Below are positions 1 through 6,869 of a stretch of 40,150 nucleotides of DNA, in pieces. Location of the stretch: NCBI RefSeq assembly GCF_009720835.1, contig NZ_WNKZ01000058.1:1-40150 (forward strand). The letters run 5' to 3'. The notes under the pieces were generated by a model. It ran no database searches. It was not told where the DNA came from and saw nothing but the letters and a program-made list of their open reading frames with translations. This DNA comes from Pseudoduganella buxea (GTDB taxonomy: Bacteria; Pseudomonadota; Gammaproteobacteria; Burkholderiales; Burkholderiaceae_D). Position numbers and translations under genes: made by a program. Positions within the stretch are counted from its first letter, which is position 1. Each line of letters opens with the position of its first letter.

Positions 1-363
1 GTCCGGGCGCATGCACCGCGGCAGCTGGGCTTCGGGCCGGGCCGGCAACGTGGCCGTCAGCGCGACGGCCTGCGCATGCTGCTGCGCCGCCGCCAGCGCG
101 AACAGCTGCCAGGCCATGCCGTCGTCGCGCGTAAAGCCGCGGCCGTTGGCGATCATCCAGCCCAGCCGGTACTGGGCATCCGGGTCGCCCATGCGGGCGG
201 CGCGGCAATACAGCAGCGAGGCCACGGACAGGTCGCGCGGCACGCCTTCGCCGTGTTCGTACTGGGCAGCCGTGTCGAGCAGTGTCGCGGCCGTCTGCGC
301 CGGCGCCGCCGTGCCGAATGCAAGGCCGGCCAGCAGCAGCAGGAGGGAAATGAGCGGGCGCAT
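1..363 (-). CDS. Secreted Sel1-repeat protein, C-terminus cut by window edge
   Basis: Only the first 121 codons are present; the gene runs off the left edge. Residues 1-22 form a signal peptide (long Leu run, then an A-P-A cleavage site), so the product is periplasmic or exported. Residues ~28-97 hold two Sel1-type (TPR-like) repeats with the typical pattern YEHGEGVPRD...A...GDPDAQYRLGWM.NGRG. Sel1 repeats usually mediate protein-protein contacts. In related bacteria such an N-terminus can be followed by a lytic transglycosylase (SLT) domain; that is recollection and cannot be seen here. The ATG at 363 is the first usable start; a better Shine-Dalgarno lies upstream at a 9-codon ORF (370-399) in the same frame but closed by TGA. 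It follows the HprK-related cassette on the same strand after about 100 bp and may belong to it. Confidence 0.75.
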   Translation of the reverse strand, partial: MRPLISLLLLLAGLAFGTAAPAQTAATLLDTAAQYEHGEGVPRDLSVASLLYCRAARMGDPDAQYRLGWMIANGRGFTRDDGMAWQLFALAAAQQHAQAVALTATLPARPEAQLPRCMRPD

Positions 364-369
364 GATGCG

Positions 370-399
370 TCAGCCTTTCAGGCTTTCCGTGGGAAACAT
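370..399 (-). other. Nine-codon upstream ORF with strong RBS (MFPTESLKG)
   Basis: On the minus strand AAGGAG stands 5 nt before an ATG at 399, which opens a nine-residue peptide ending in TGA at 372-370. It is in the same frame as the Sel1-repeat gene starting at 363. It is either a leader peptide coupled to that gene or the true N-terminus split by a nonsense change. A TACAAT hexamer at 450-445 could be the -10 of a promoter serving it; no good -35 is visible. Confidence 0.3.
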
Positions 400-468
400 G
401 GTGGCTCCTTGGGAACGTGTAGCGCGGCGGACCTCGCTTCGTTCATTGTAGCGACGGTATGGCAGCGT

Positions 469-1566
469 TCAGGCAGCTTCCTGCCGGGGTTTGAGCAAGG
501 ACAAGGTCGCCTTATGCAGCAGGTGCCGGGCCAGCAGCACGGGCGGCATGCGCAGCCAATTGCCACGGATATACAGCAGGAAGCGGGCAACTGGGCTGAG
601 CCAGTCACCGCAGCTGGTGTGCTCCGGCAGCAGTGCGCGCCGGAACAGCGCGTCCATCAGGGCCAGCAGCGGTGCCGGCGGCGCCGTGTCGCGCAGCGCA
701 TCGGTCGCGGCGGCCGGCACCGTCGTGCCCAGCAGCATGCCGGCATAGCGCAGCGCGTAGAACAGTGGCCTGGCCAGTTCCAGCTGGTGGGCGCGCGGCA
801 CCAGCTGGGCCCAGAAGCGGGCATCCGTACCGAAATGCTCCAGCAGGCGGTGGATGTCGAACAGGTCGCGCAGGCCGTTGTTGTACTCGCCGTCGCTGAA
901 CAGGTGCACGGCGCTGTGCAGCACCATGTCGACGGGGGCCAGCACGCGCACGCCCGCTTCGCCATCCACGGGCACGGCGGCGGCGCGCAGCAGGGCCGAG
1001 TCAGGCCGGGCCGCCGCCGTCTTCGGCAGGATCGCGTGGTGCACGTCGATCAGCGATTCGCGGCGCACGTGCTGCATCGGCGGCAGCTCATGCATCCATT
1101 CGCGGTAGTAGCGCTGGTCGTAGGGATCGTGGTGGGTGCCGGCCCAGCCGGCCAGCATCAGTGCCGCCTCCGCTTCGGCCAGGCGTGCCTCGGGCACGAG
1201 GATGTCGATGTCGGAGAACAGCCGGCCTTGCCCGGCGGGCAGCCCGGTGATGCTGTAGGCCGCGCCCTTGAGCAGCAGCACCGGCAGGCCCAGTTCGCGC
1301 AGGGCCTGCTTGACCAGCCGTACCTCCCAGCGCACGGCCTGGCGGTGGCGCCGCGCCAGCACGCCGGCCCAGTCCAGGTGTTCGCGCGCGCAGGCGGGCA
1401 CGCGGTCCAGCAGGTCGTGCCGGGCCAGCAGGTGGCCCAGGCTGGCCATCAGGTTGGCCGCGCCGGCCTGGCGCAGCAGCAGGTCCCACTGCGCATCGTC
1501 CAGGCGCGTCACGCCTGCCGGGTCGCGCAGGGCACCGACCAGCAAGGGCTGCAGCGCGGCCGTCAT
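469..1566 (-). CDS. Nucleotidyltransferase family protein (PF14907-like) of HPr-rel-A cassette
   Basis: A 365-residue soluble protein. Residues 97-124 carry the hallmarks of the uncharacterised nucleotidyltransferase family: LLLKG, then a short insert and SDIDILV, with D119 and D121 placed as the metal-binding D-x-D of the polymerase-beta fold. The C-terminal half is helical with no clear motif. The ATG at 1566 overlaps the kinase stop (ATGA), so translation is probably coupled. Family members accompany HPr-kinase-like enzymes in some lasso peptide clusters, where one is reported to add sugars to a phosphorylated peptide; a similar capping or glycosylating role on a phosphorylated partner is an inference. 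The substrate is unknown. Confidence 0.85.
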   Translation of the reverse strand: MTAALQPLLVGALRDPAGVTRLDDAQWDLLLRQAGAANLMASLGHLLARHDLLDRVPACAREHLDWAGVLARRHRQAVRWEVRLVKQALRELGLPVLLLKGAAYSITGLPAGQGRLFSDIDILVPEARLAEAEAALMLAGWAGTHHDPYDQRYYREWMHELPPMQHVRRESLIDVHHAILPKTAAARPDSALLRAAAVPVDGEAGVRVLAPVDMVLHSAVHLFSDGEYNNGLRDLFDIHRLLEHFGTDARFWAQLVPRAHQLELARPLFYALRYAGMLLGTTVPAAATDALRDTAPPAPLLALMDALFRRALLPEHTSCGDWLSPVARFLLYIRGNWLRMPPVLLARHLLHKATLSLLKPRQEAA

Positions 1567-2477
1567 GGCGCCGCCAGGGTGTCGAAAAAGGCCAGCGCCT
1601 CGTCCAGCACGCTGTACGTGAAGCGGTAGCCCTGCGAGTGCTCGACCAGGCCGGCCAGCGCGTCGAAGCCGCTGGCGGCCAGCAGGCTGTAGTTGAAGCA
1701 GTTGGCGGCCAGTTCCATGAAAGTGTCGGCACGCGCCATGGGCTGGGCCGCCAGCGCTGCGCCGGCCGCGTAGCGGGGGAACACCACCCAGGCCGGCACG
1801 GCCGTTTCGCCCGCCCGCAGCACGCTGGCGGCGGGCGCCTTCATGTGCGCGACGGTGCCCTTGGTGGTGTCCGTCACGGGGCGGCTCAGCACGGCGTCGG
1901 GCACATAGGCGCGGATGACGTCGATCGACGCATTCTTCAGGCTGACGGGGCGTGGCAGGGGCACCAGCAGGCCGTCGTCCAGGCGCAGCATGGTCAGTTC
2001 GTCCGACAGCAGGCGCCAGCCACCGCGGCCGACGAGGGCGGCGCACAGCGTGCTCTTGCCCGACCCGGGCGGGGCCGGCAGGATGGCGGCGCGGCCGTTC
2101 TTCTCGACCACGGCCGCATGCACGATCAGGTAACGGTTGGCCCGGCTGGAGACGCACCAGTTCAGGCCCCACTCGAACATGGGAAAGGCCTGGTCCAGCG
2201 GCAGCGGGCGAAACAGCGAGCGGCCGTCGTACAGCAGCGTCACCTGGGGCTTGAGCCAGCGGCGCGGCGTCAGCGGGCGGGTCAGTTGCAGGTGGAAGTC
2301 GGCAAACGCGTTCTCGTCCAGCACGGGGTAATCCGCATACAGCAGGGCGATGCTGTCGGCAACGCTGGGAATGGCCGTCTGCAGGCGGGTGGCGAAGCGC
2401 CCGGTGCCCAGGGTCAGGCCGCTGCCGCCGAGCGCAGCACGCAGCCGCGCCGGCCCGAGGGAGGCCACGTCCGTCAT
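1563..2477 (-). CDS. HprK-related kinase A
   Basis: A 304-residue protein resembling the C-terminal catalytic domain of HPr kinase/phosphorylase, with its own N-terminal region. H120 (in VHAAVVE), the P-loop GSGKST at 138-143, and SDE at 158-160 occupy the order seen in HprK: His, Walker A, then an acidic motif. A Lys-rich TTKGTVAHMK stretch follows. There is no HPr or PTS gene near, so HPr is unlikely to be the substrate. Related kinases in lasso peptide clusters phosphorylate a Ser of the precursor. Here the natural candidate target is the co-encoded Tat protein (2704-3294), delivered by the PqqD-like protein. Start ATG 2477 overlaps the upstream stop by 4 bp, and the stop overlaps the next start by 4 bp. 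Confidence 0.9.
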   Translation of the reverse strand: MTDVASLGPARLRAALGGSGLTLGTGRFATRLQTAIPSVADSIALLYADYPVLDENAFADFHLQLTRPLTPRRWLKPQVTLLYDGRSLFRPLPLDQAFPMFEWGLNWCVSSRANRYLIVHAAVVEKNGRAAILPAPPGSGKSTLCAALVGRGGWRLLSDELTMLRLDDGLLVPLPRPVSLKNASIDVIRAYVPDAVLSRPVTDTTKGTVAHMKAPAASVLRAGETAVPAWVVFPRYAAGAALAAQPMARADTFMELAANCFNYSLLAASGFDALAGLVEHSQGYRFTYSVLDEALAFFDTLAAP

Positions 2478-2704
2478 GCCGGTTCGATCAGGTCGAGCTG
2501 GCGCAGGCTGTCCAGCAGGGGCAGGAGGGCCGGGTCGGCCAGGTCGCCGGCACCGAGCAGGCCGTCGCGCAGGTCCAGCAGCAGGGCCAGCGCCGCTTCG
2601 TCGAGCTGGTGCGTGGCACCGGATAAATCATTGTAGAGCACAGCCGTTCCATCCCAGCAGCGGTGTTGCAGCGCCTGGCCTGGCACGATCCGCCAAGCCG
2701 CCAT
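2474..2704 (-). CDS. PqqD-like RRE protein, HPr-rel-A system
   Basis: A 76-residue protein with the PqqD fold signature: W-D-G at 17-19, then VLYNDLSGATHQL, and a helical end. PqqD-type domains (RiPP recognition elements) bind leader segments of peptides or proteins and present them to a modifying enzyme. It lies between the presumed substrate gene and the kinase. Its ATG at 2704 shares one base with the stop of the Tat protein (TGATG) and its stop overlaps the kinase start, a sign of equimolar translation. No radical SAM partner of PQQ type is in the cassette, so it is not part of PQQ synthesis. Confidence 0.88.
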   Translation of the reverse strand: MAAWRIVPGQALQHRCWDGTAVLYNDLSGATHQLDEAALALLLDLRDGLLGAGDLADPALLPLLDSLRQLDLIEPA

Positions 2705-3294
2705 CAGTCAAACGTGCTTTGCAGGTATTCGGCGATGCGCGCGCCATCCCAGCGCACGCCGGCCGTGGGCGTGTAGTAGCCCTTCGTGTTGTATTCGTTC
2801 CAGATGCGCTTGAGCTCGACTTCGGTCTGGAACGTCGACAGCCCCGCCTTGACGTTGAGCCAGCAGGCCACCAGGTGGCGGCCAATGCCGTGCTTGTCGA
2901 AGCTCTTCGGCGTCAGGATGCCGCTCAGGCTGACGCTGCCGTACGATTTGAAGGACTTGGCATCGCAGGCGAACACCTTGGCGTAGGCCATGTTTTTGTC
3001 GCAGCCCCCCGGCCATGAGTGGGTTTTCCAGTAGCCGGACGAGCGGCCCGAGCAGACCGGCTTCGGGCCGCGAAAGCTTTGCAGCCCGCCCGACAGCGAT
3101 CCGGACGCGGTGGTGCACACTTCGGCCGCCATGCCCGGCGCGCCGTGCAGGGTCAGCAACACGCCCGAGGCCGCGGCCCCGGCGCGCGTGAAGCGGCGCC
3201 GCGACAGGCCATGCTGGCTGAGCGATGCCTCCACCGGCGGCGGGGCCGCTTGAGCGGTGTCGGCAATGGTGTCTGGCTGTTTTGGGGTGACCAC
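2704..3294 (-). CDS. Tat-exported GYWKTH-motif protein, possible cassette substrate
   Basis: A 196-residue protein starting at GTG 3294 (GAGGA 7 nt upstream). Residues 1-30 are an unusually long, proline- and alanine-rich extension. A twin-arginine motif SRRRF (31-35) and hydrophobic stretch (38-50) follow, with a likely cleavage near residue 56, so it should be exported folded. The mature part has Cys at 60, 81, 98, 110 and 144, a G-Y-W-K-T-H motif (87-92) and GRHLVACWLN (138-147). This resembles the GYWKxHP ... LxxHLxAAxLN pattern of bacterial and archaeal surface proteins of unknown function. The C-terminus ends in QSTFD. As first gene of the cassette, ahead of an RRE protein and a kinase, it may be the modified substrate; this is inference. 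A secreted scaffold unrelated to modification is the alternative. Confidence 0.8.
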   Translation of the reverse strand: MVTPKQPDTIADTAQAAPPPVEASLSQHGLSRRRFTRAGAAASGVLLTLHGAPGMAAEVCTTASGSLSGGLQSFRGPKPVCSGRSSGYWKTHSWPGGCDKNMAYAKVFACDAKSFKSYGSVSLSGILTPKSFDKHGIGRHLVACWLNVKAGLSTFQTEVELKRIWNEYNTKGYYTPTAGVRWDGARIAEYLQSTFD

Positions 3295-3336
3295 GTTTCG
3301 ATCCTCGGTAGATGCCTGGCTGGCAGCGGTAGATTA

Positions 3337-3352
3337 AGCAATCTCCATACCA
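3337..3352 (-). promoter_or_regulatory. Sigma-54 (-24/-12) promoter of the HPr-rel-A cassette
   Basis: Read on the minus strand the sequence is TGGTATG-GAGA-TTGCT, a full match to the consensus TGGYAYR-N4-TTGCW, with invariant GG (3351-3350) and GC (3339-3338) at the right spacing. Transcription would start near 3326, giving a leader of about 32 nt that contains the GAGGA ribosome site of the GTG start at 3294. Sigma-54 control is known for several PEP-CTERM/exopolysaccharide genes, which fits the neighbourhood. Confidence 0.75.
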
Positions 3353-3394
3353 ATGTCGGAGATCCGCTGCCGATCTTTATTGAATCAATGAGTT

Positions 3395-3411
3395 ATCGCA
3401 AACGATGCGAT
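3395..3411. promoter_or_regulatory. Inverted repeat upstream of the sigma-54 promoter
   Basis: ATCGCA-AACGA-TGCGAT, a perfect 6-bp inverted repeat, lies about 45-60 bp upstream of the -24 element. Enhancer-binding proteins that drive sigma-54 promoters bind such palindromes upstream, so this is a candidate activator site. The surrounding stretch 3295-3491 is AT-rich compared with the genes and shows no other feature. Confidence 0.4.
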
Positions 3412-3491
3412 GGAAAATCGCGCCTAACCTTGTTGTTCATCAATAAAGTGTAAAGTTTATCGACAAAACTCGGAACGGCACCTGTATTAAC

Positions 3492-4130
3492 TCAGAAGAA
3501 ACTCTCGGGAACCACGAGCACGTCACCCGGACGCATTGGCACATTCGCCGATATATCGCCTTCCTTGATCAGGTCATTCAGGCGTACATTGAATGTCTGC
3601 GTGCCGCCGCCGCTGCGCCGGATAATGGTGGCCTTATTCCCCGCGGCGAATTCGGTCACGCCGCCGACGGCAATGAGCACATCCATCAGCGACATATCGC
3701 GCCGGTAAGGCAGGGCCTGCGGCCGGGCCGCCTGGCCGATGACGCGAATCTGCTCGCCATAGGTGCCGACAAAGCCCGTGACGATGACCGTCACGACGGG
3801 CTGCTGGATATATTTACTGAGGGCTTTTTCGATATCGCGGGCCAGCTGGGTGGATGTCTTGCCCGATGCTTCCAGGTCTTCCACCAGGGGCGCGGTGATC
3901 TTGCCGTCCGGACGCACCGGCACGGACGTGGACACCTCCGGATTGCGCCACACCTGGATCATGACGTTGTCGCCGGCACCGATCAGGTAGTCGCTGGTGG
4001 GGGTGGGACCGGCGTCGGGGGCGCCACCCTTGGGCGTCGCGCAGCCGGTCAGCAATACGATGGACAGGGCGAGGGGCAGCGCCAGGGCGCCCGTCGTCCA
4101 CCAGCCACGCTGGGATTTCTGGTTCGACAT
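3492..4130 (-). CDS. XrtA/PEP-CTERM system exopolysaccharide export lipoprotein (Wza-like, EpsE)
   Basis: A 212-residue outer-membrane polysaccharide export protein. A lipoprotein signal ends in LLTGC (Cys30). The polysaccharide export domain spans about 47-119 (GAGDNVMIQVWRNPE, VRPDGKITAPL) and an SLBB-like region 127-212 ends in GDVLVVPES. Length and motifs match the short export protein of exosortase A loci, which forms the outer-membrane exit for the polymer. The start at 4130 is chosen because CAGGAG lies about 6 nt upstream; an in-frame ATG at 4157 has none. Unusually, it is on the strand opposite to the rest of the exopolysaccharide block and separated from it by a protease gene. Confidence 0.93.
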   Translation of the reverse strand: MSNQKSQRGWWTTGALALPLALSIVLLTGCATPKGGAPDAGPTPTSDYLIGAGDNVMIQVWRNPEVSTSVPVRPDGKITAPLVEDLEASGKTSTQLARDIEKALSKYIQQPVVTVIVTGFVGTYGEQIRVIGQAARPQALPYRRDMSLMDVLIAVGGVTEFAAGNKATIIRRSGGGTQTFNVRLNDLIKEGDISANVPMRPGDVLVVPESFF

Positions 4131-4236
4131 CAGATTTCTCCTGTTCAGGACTTCCATCGCCCGGCTGCCGGCATTCTTTGTTGCCAGCTAGCCATCTTAA
4201 GTTTTCTTTTTGGCATTTCAATTGTATATCAGGGGC

Positions 4237-4264
4237 AAGGCCGGTAGCGCATTCCGGCGGCCTT
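4237..4264. terminator. Hairpin after the protease gene, weak terminator candidate
   Basis: AAGGCCG (4237-4243) pairs with CGGCCTT (4258-4264) across a 14-nt loop, directly behind the stop of the minus-strand protease gene. In the minus direction no T-run follows. On the plus strand TTTTATTTT follows, but no plus-strand gene precedes it. It may act as a weak or Rho-assisted terminator. Confidence 0.35.
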
Positions 4265-5062
4265 TTATTTTGCCGCGCCACCCCGGCGTAACAGTTCTGC
4301 GACATGCTGCGCGGGAATGGCGTAGCTGATGCCGCTGGGGGTGGCGATGGCGCCTTCGCGCGTGCCTTTCAGCGCCGTCATATTGATGACGCCCACCACA
4401 TTGCCCGTGGCCGGTTCGTACAGGGGACTGCCGCTGTTGCCGGGATAGGCCGTGCCGTCGAGCTGGAAAATGCCGAAGGTGGGGTTCTTCAACTGGCTGA
4501 CGGCGCGGGCATTCAGGGCGCGCGAGTTGATTGCCGGCAGGACCACCGGGGCAATGGCGGCCAGGGTGGCACGGTGGGTGGCGGGCACCAGGCCCAGCGA
4601 CATGCCCAGGGGGAAGCCGGTAAACGCCAGCTGGCTGCCTTCCGCCGGTGGCTCCGTGGCCAGGCGCAGGGCCGGCAGGGGCGTGCCCGTCAGGCGCAGG
4701 TGCACCAGGTCGTGCTCGCGGTCGATGCCGGCGATGGTGGCCGTGCGGAATTGCAGCTGGCTGCCGCTGCCGGTGACGATGCCCAGCAGTTCGCCCCGTT
4801 CCACGGCCAGCGGCGCGGCCACCGCGTGGGCATTGCTGATGACGCTCAGTCCGTCGCCGACAACGAAACCGGTGGCGATGAATACGACGGGCGGTGCCCG
4901 CGTCGGCAGCATCGTGCCGATACCGACGATGGCCGGCTTGATGGCGGGCACGATGGCCGTCAGCGCATCGGCGTGGACCGGGCTGACCGGCCACACGGCG
5001 AGCACGGCCGCCATGGCCAGGGCCGGAACAAGGCAGGAGAGACGGGTCGCGCGAATACTCAT
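4265..5062 (-). CDS. Periplasmic trypsin-like serine protease (S1 family)
   Basis: A 265-residue protein with an N-terminal signal peptide (cleavage near H-A-D, residue 31). The catalytic triad is visible: His79 in SNAHAV, Asp118 in EHDLVHL, Ser210 in PGNSGSPLY. The layout is that of the protease domain of HtrA/DegP-like enzymes, but there is no PDZ domain after it; the protein ends about 55 residues beyond the Ser. Start 5062 has GAGGAG just upstream; an in-frame start at 5110 lacks one. It lies between the export lipoprotein and the chain-length gene, divergent from the latter, so a role in quality control or processing of secreted exopolysaccharide components is plausible but not shown. 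The target is unknown. Confidence 0.85.
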   Translation of the reverse strand: MSIRATRLSCLVPALAMAAVLAVWPVSPVHADALTAIVPAIKPAIVGIGTMLPTRAPPVVFIATGFVVGDGLSVISNAHAVAAPLAVERGELLGIVTGSGSQLQFRTATIAGIDREHDLVHLRLTGTPLPALRLATEPPAEGSQLAFTGFPLGMSLGLVPATHRATLAAIAPVVLPAINSRALNARAVSQLKNPTFGIFQLDGTAYPGNSGSPLYEPATGNVVGVINMTALKGTREGAIATPSGISYAIPAQHVAELLRRGGAAK

Positions 5063-5181
5063 GGTGCTCCTCGATTCGAATCTGCGGCCAACCGGCCAGA
5101 TTACCACCAATTTACCGATCCGCCTGGTTTATTACGCCAATGTCACGGATGTCGCGCGAATGCCGCAGCCTTAAAATAATA

Positions 5182-5210
5182 TAAACAGGCAACGCTTTCT
5201 AAGGTATTAT
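5182..5210 (+). promoter_or_regulatory. Sigma-70-like promoter of the exopolysaccharide block
   Basis: TAAACA (5182-5187) and TATTAT (5205-5210) are separated by exactly 17 bp in an AT-rich divergent region (5063-5302), giving a leader of about 85 nt before the start at 5303. The -10 matches five of six positions, the -35 four of six. No sigma-54 consensus with correct GG/GC spacing was found here. Confidence 0.45.
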
Positions 5211-5302
5211 AGTGAAATTGATGTAATTTAAGCAATAACTTTTGGGTTGCGAGTCATAGTTCCATCACCCGCCGCCTTGGTAATCTTTCGCGAGTTGACG
5301 AA

Positions 5303-6832
5303 ATGGCTGAGCTTGTCGCCGTACTGTTGTCGTTTCTAAAGGCAATTGGCAATTATCGCTGGTATGCCATCGGCATCAGCTGGCTGGTGGCATTGGGTGG
5401 CTGGGCCTACGTTTATTCCATGCCCGACGAATACCAGGCCACCGCCCGGGTTTATGTCGACACCCAAAGTATCCTGAAGCCCCTGATGGCCAGCATGACG
5501 ACGATGCCCAATGTCGAGCAGCAAGTCATGTTCATGCGCCGCACCCTGATCAGCCGCCCCAATGTCGAGCGCGTCATGCGCATGGTCGATCTTGACATTA
5601 AAGCGGGCTCGCCGCGCGAACAGGAAGAGATGGTCGACAAGCTGATGACCCAGATCAAAATGGGCGGCACCGAGCGCGACGACATCTACACGATCTCCTA
5701 CACGAGCGCCAACCCGAAGACGGGCAAGGAAGTGGTGCAGTCGCTGCTGACGATCTTTGTCGAGGGCAGCTTCGGCGGCAAGAAGCTCGATTCGGAAAAA
5801 GCCATCCAGTTCATCGACGACCAGATCAAGATGTACGAGGAACGCCTCGCCACGGGCGAGAACGCGCTGAAGGAGTTCAAGATCCGCAACATGGGCATGC
5901 TGCCCCGCCAGGGCAGCGACTATGCCAGCGGCTACGGCGAGCTGGCGGACAAGCTGAGCCAGGCCAAGCTGGAAATGCTGGAGACGGAACAGGCCCGCAA
6001 TGCCATCAAGCGCCAGATGCTGGGCGACGAGATGGCGCCGGTGGGCGGCGCCGTCGTGGCCGAGCCGGCCAATCCGGAAATCGACGAGCGCATCGCCGCC
6101 GTCGAGAAGCAGCTCGACACCTTGCGCCTGCAGTACACGGAAGAGCATCCGGACATCGTCGCCGCCAAGCGCCTGATCGCGTCGCTGGAGAACCGCAAGA
6201 AAACCGAGGCGAAGACCGTCAAGCCTGGTGACCCGGGCGCCAACTACAGCCCGATGTTGCAGCAGATGAACGTCGCCCTGTCCGTCGAGGAAGCGAAGCT
6301 GGCGTCGCTGAAGGCGCGCGTGAACGAATACACGTCGCGGCTGGCGCAGATGCGCTCGCACAGCAATATGGCACCGGAAATCGAGGCCCAGCTGGCCCAG
6401 CTGAACCGGGATTACTCGATCAACAAGGAAAACTACGAGAAGCTGGTGCAGCGCCGCGAGTCGGCCAAGTTGTCGGGCGACCTCAGCACGGCCACCGACA
6501 TGATGAGCTTCCGCGTCGTCGATCCGCCTACCGCGCCGCGCACGCCGGTGGGCCCGAACCGCCTGCGCCTGTATTCGATCGTGCTGCTGGCCTCGCTGGT
6601 GGCCGGGCTCGGCGCCGCCTTGCTGATGAGCCAGGTCCGCCCGACCTTCCTCAGCCAGCGCAGCCTGCGCGATGCCACGGGCTTCCCCGTGCTGGGCGCG
6701 ATCAGCATGAACTGGACGGACGGCGAGAAGGTCAAGCGCAAACGCCGCCTGGTGGGCTTCGGCGTCGCCATCCTGTCGCTGTTCAGCGCCTATGGCGGCA
6801 TCCTGACACTGACCCTGTTCCGCTCCACGTGA
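5303..6832 (+). CDS. XrtA system polysaccharide chain-length determinant (Wzz/BY-kinase adaptor type)
   Basis: A 509-residue inner-membrane protein that controls polymer length and works with the tyrosine kinase encoded next. A first membrane segment (~19-38) follows a short cytoplasmic start. The Wzz motif region (EYQATARVYVDT...) is next, then a long coiled-coil periplasmic part, a proline-rich PTAPRTPVGPNR motif before a second membrane segment (~425-445), and a final hydrophobic stretch (~483-507). This matches the exosortase-A-associated chain-length family in length and sequence style. The start at 5303 has only a weak ribosome site (GAG), but the N-terminus MAELVAVLLSFL fits the family. 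It is the first gene of the plus-strand block. Confidence 0.93.
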   Translation: MAELVAVLLSFLKAIGNYRWYAIGISWLVALGGWAYVYSMPDEYQATARVYVDTQSILKPLMASMTTMPNVEQQVMFMRRTLISRPNVERVMRMVDLDIKAGSPREQEEMVDKLMTQIKMGGTERDDIYTISYTSANPKTGKEVVQSLLTIFVEGSFGGKKLDSEKAIQFIDDQIKMYEERLATGENALKEFKIRNMGMLPRQGSDYASGYGELADKLSQAKLEMLETEQARNAIKRQMLGDEMAPVGGAVVAEPANPEIDERIAAVEKQLDTLRLQYTEEHPDIVAAKRLIASLENRKKTEAKTVKPGDPGANYSPMLQQMNVALSVEEAKLASLKARVNEYTSRLAQMRSHSNMAPEIEAQLAQLNRDYSINKENYEKLVQRRESAKLSGDLSTATDMMSFRVVDPPTAPRTPVGPNRLRLYSIVLLASLVAGLGAALLMSQVRPTFLSQRSLRDATGFPVLGAISMNWTDGEKVKRKRRLVGFGVAILSLFSAYGGILTLTLFRST

Positions 6833-6869
6833 GGGGGAGCGCGATGGTCCAATCACACAGGAGTGCCTC

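Noticed and set aside
76..1629. Long plus-strand open frame opposite the Sel1-repeat and nucleotidyltransferase genes
   Set aside because: Low-complexity Gln/His/Arg-rich translation with no motif; the minus strand shows recognisable proteins with overlapping starts and stops.
4211..4226. Sigma-54-like TGGCATT-TCAA-TTGTA on the plus strand
   Set aside because: The invariant GC of the -12 element is GT, and no plus-strand gene follows before the hairpin at 4237.
5271..5290. Sigma-54-like GG...GC in the leader of the exopolysaccharide block
   Set aside because: The GG to GC distance is one base off, which abolishes sigma-54 recognition.
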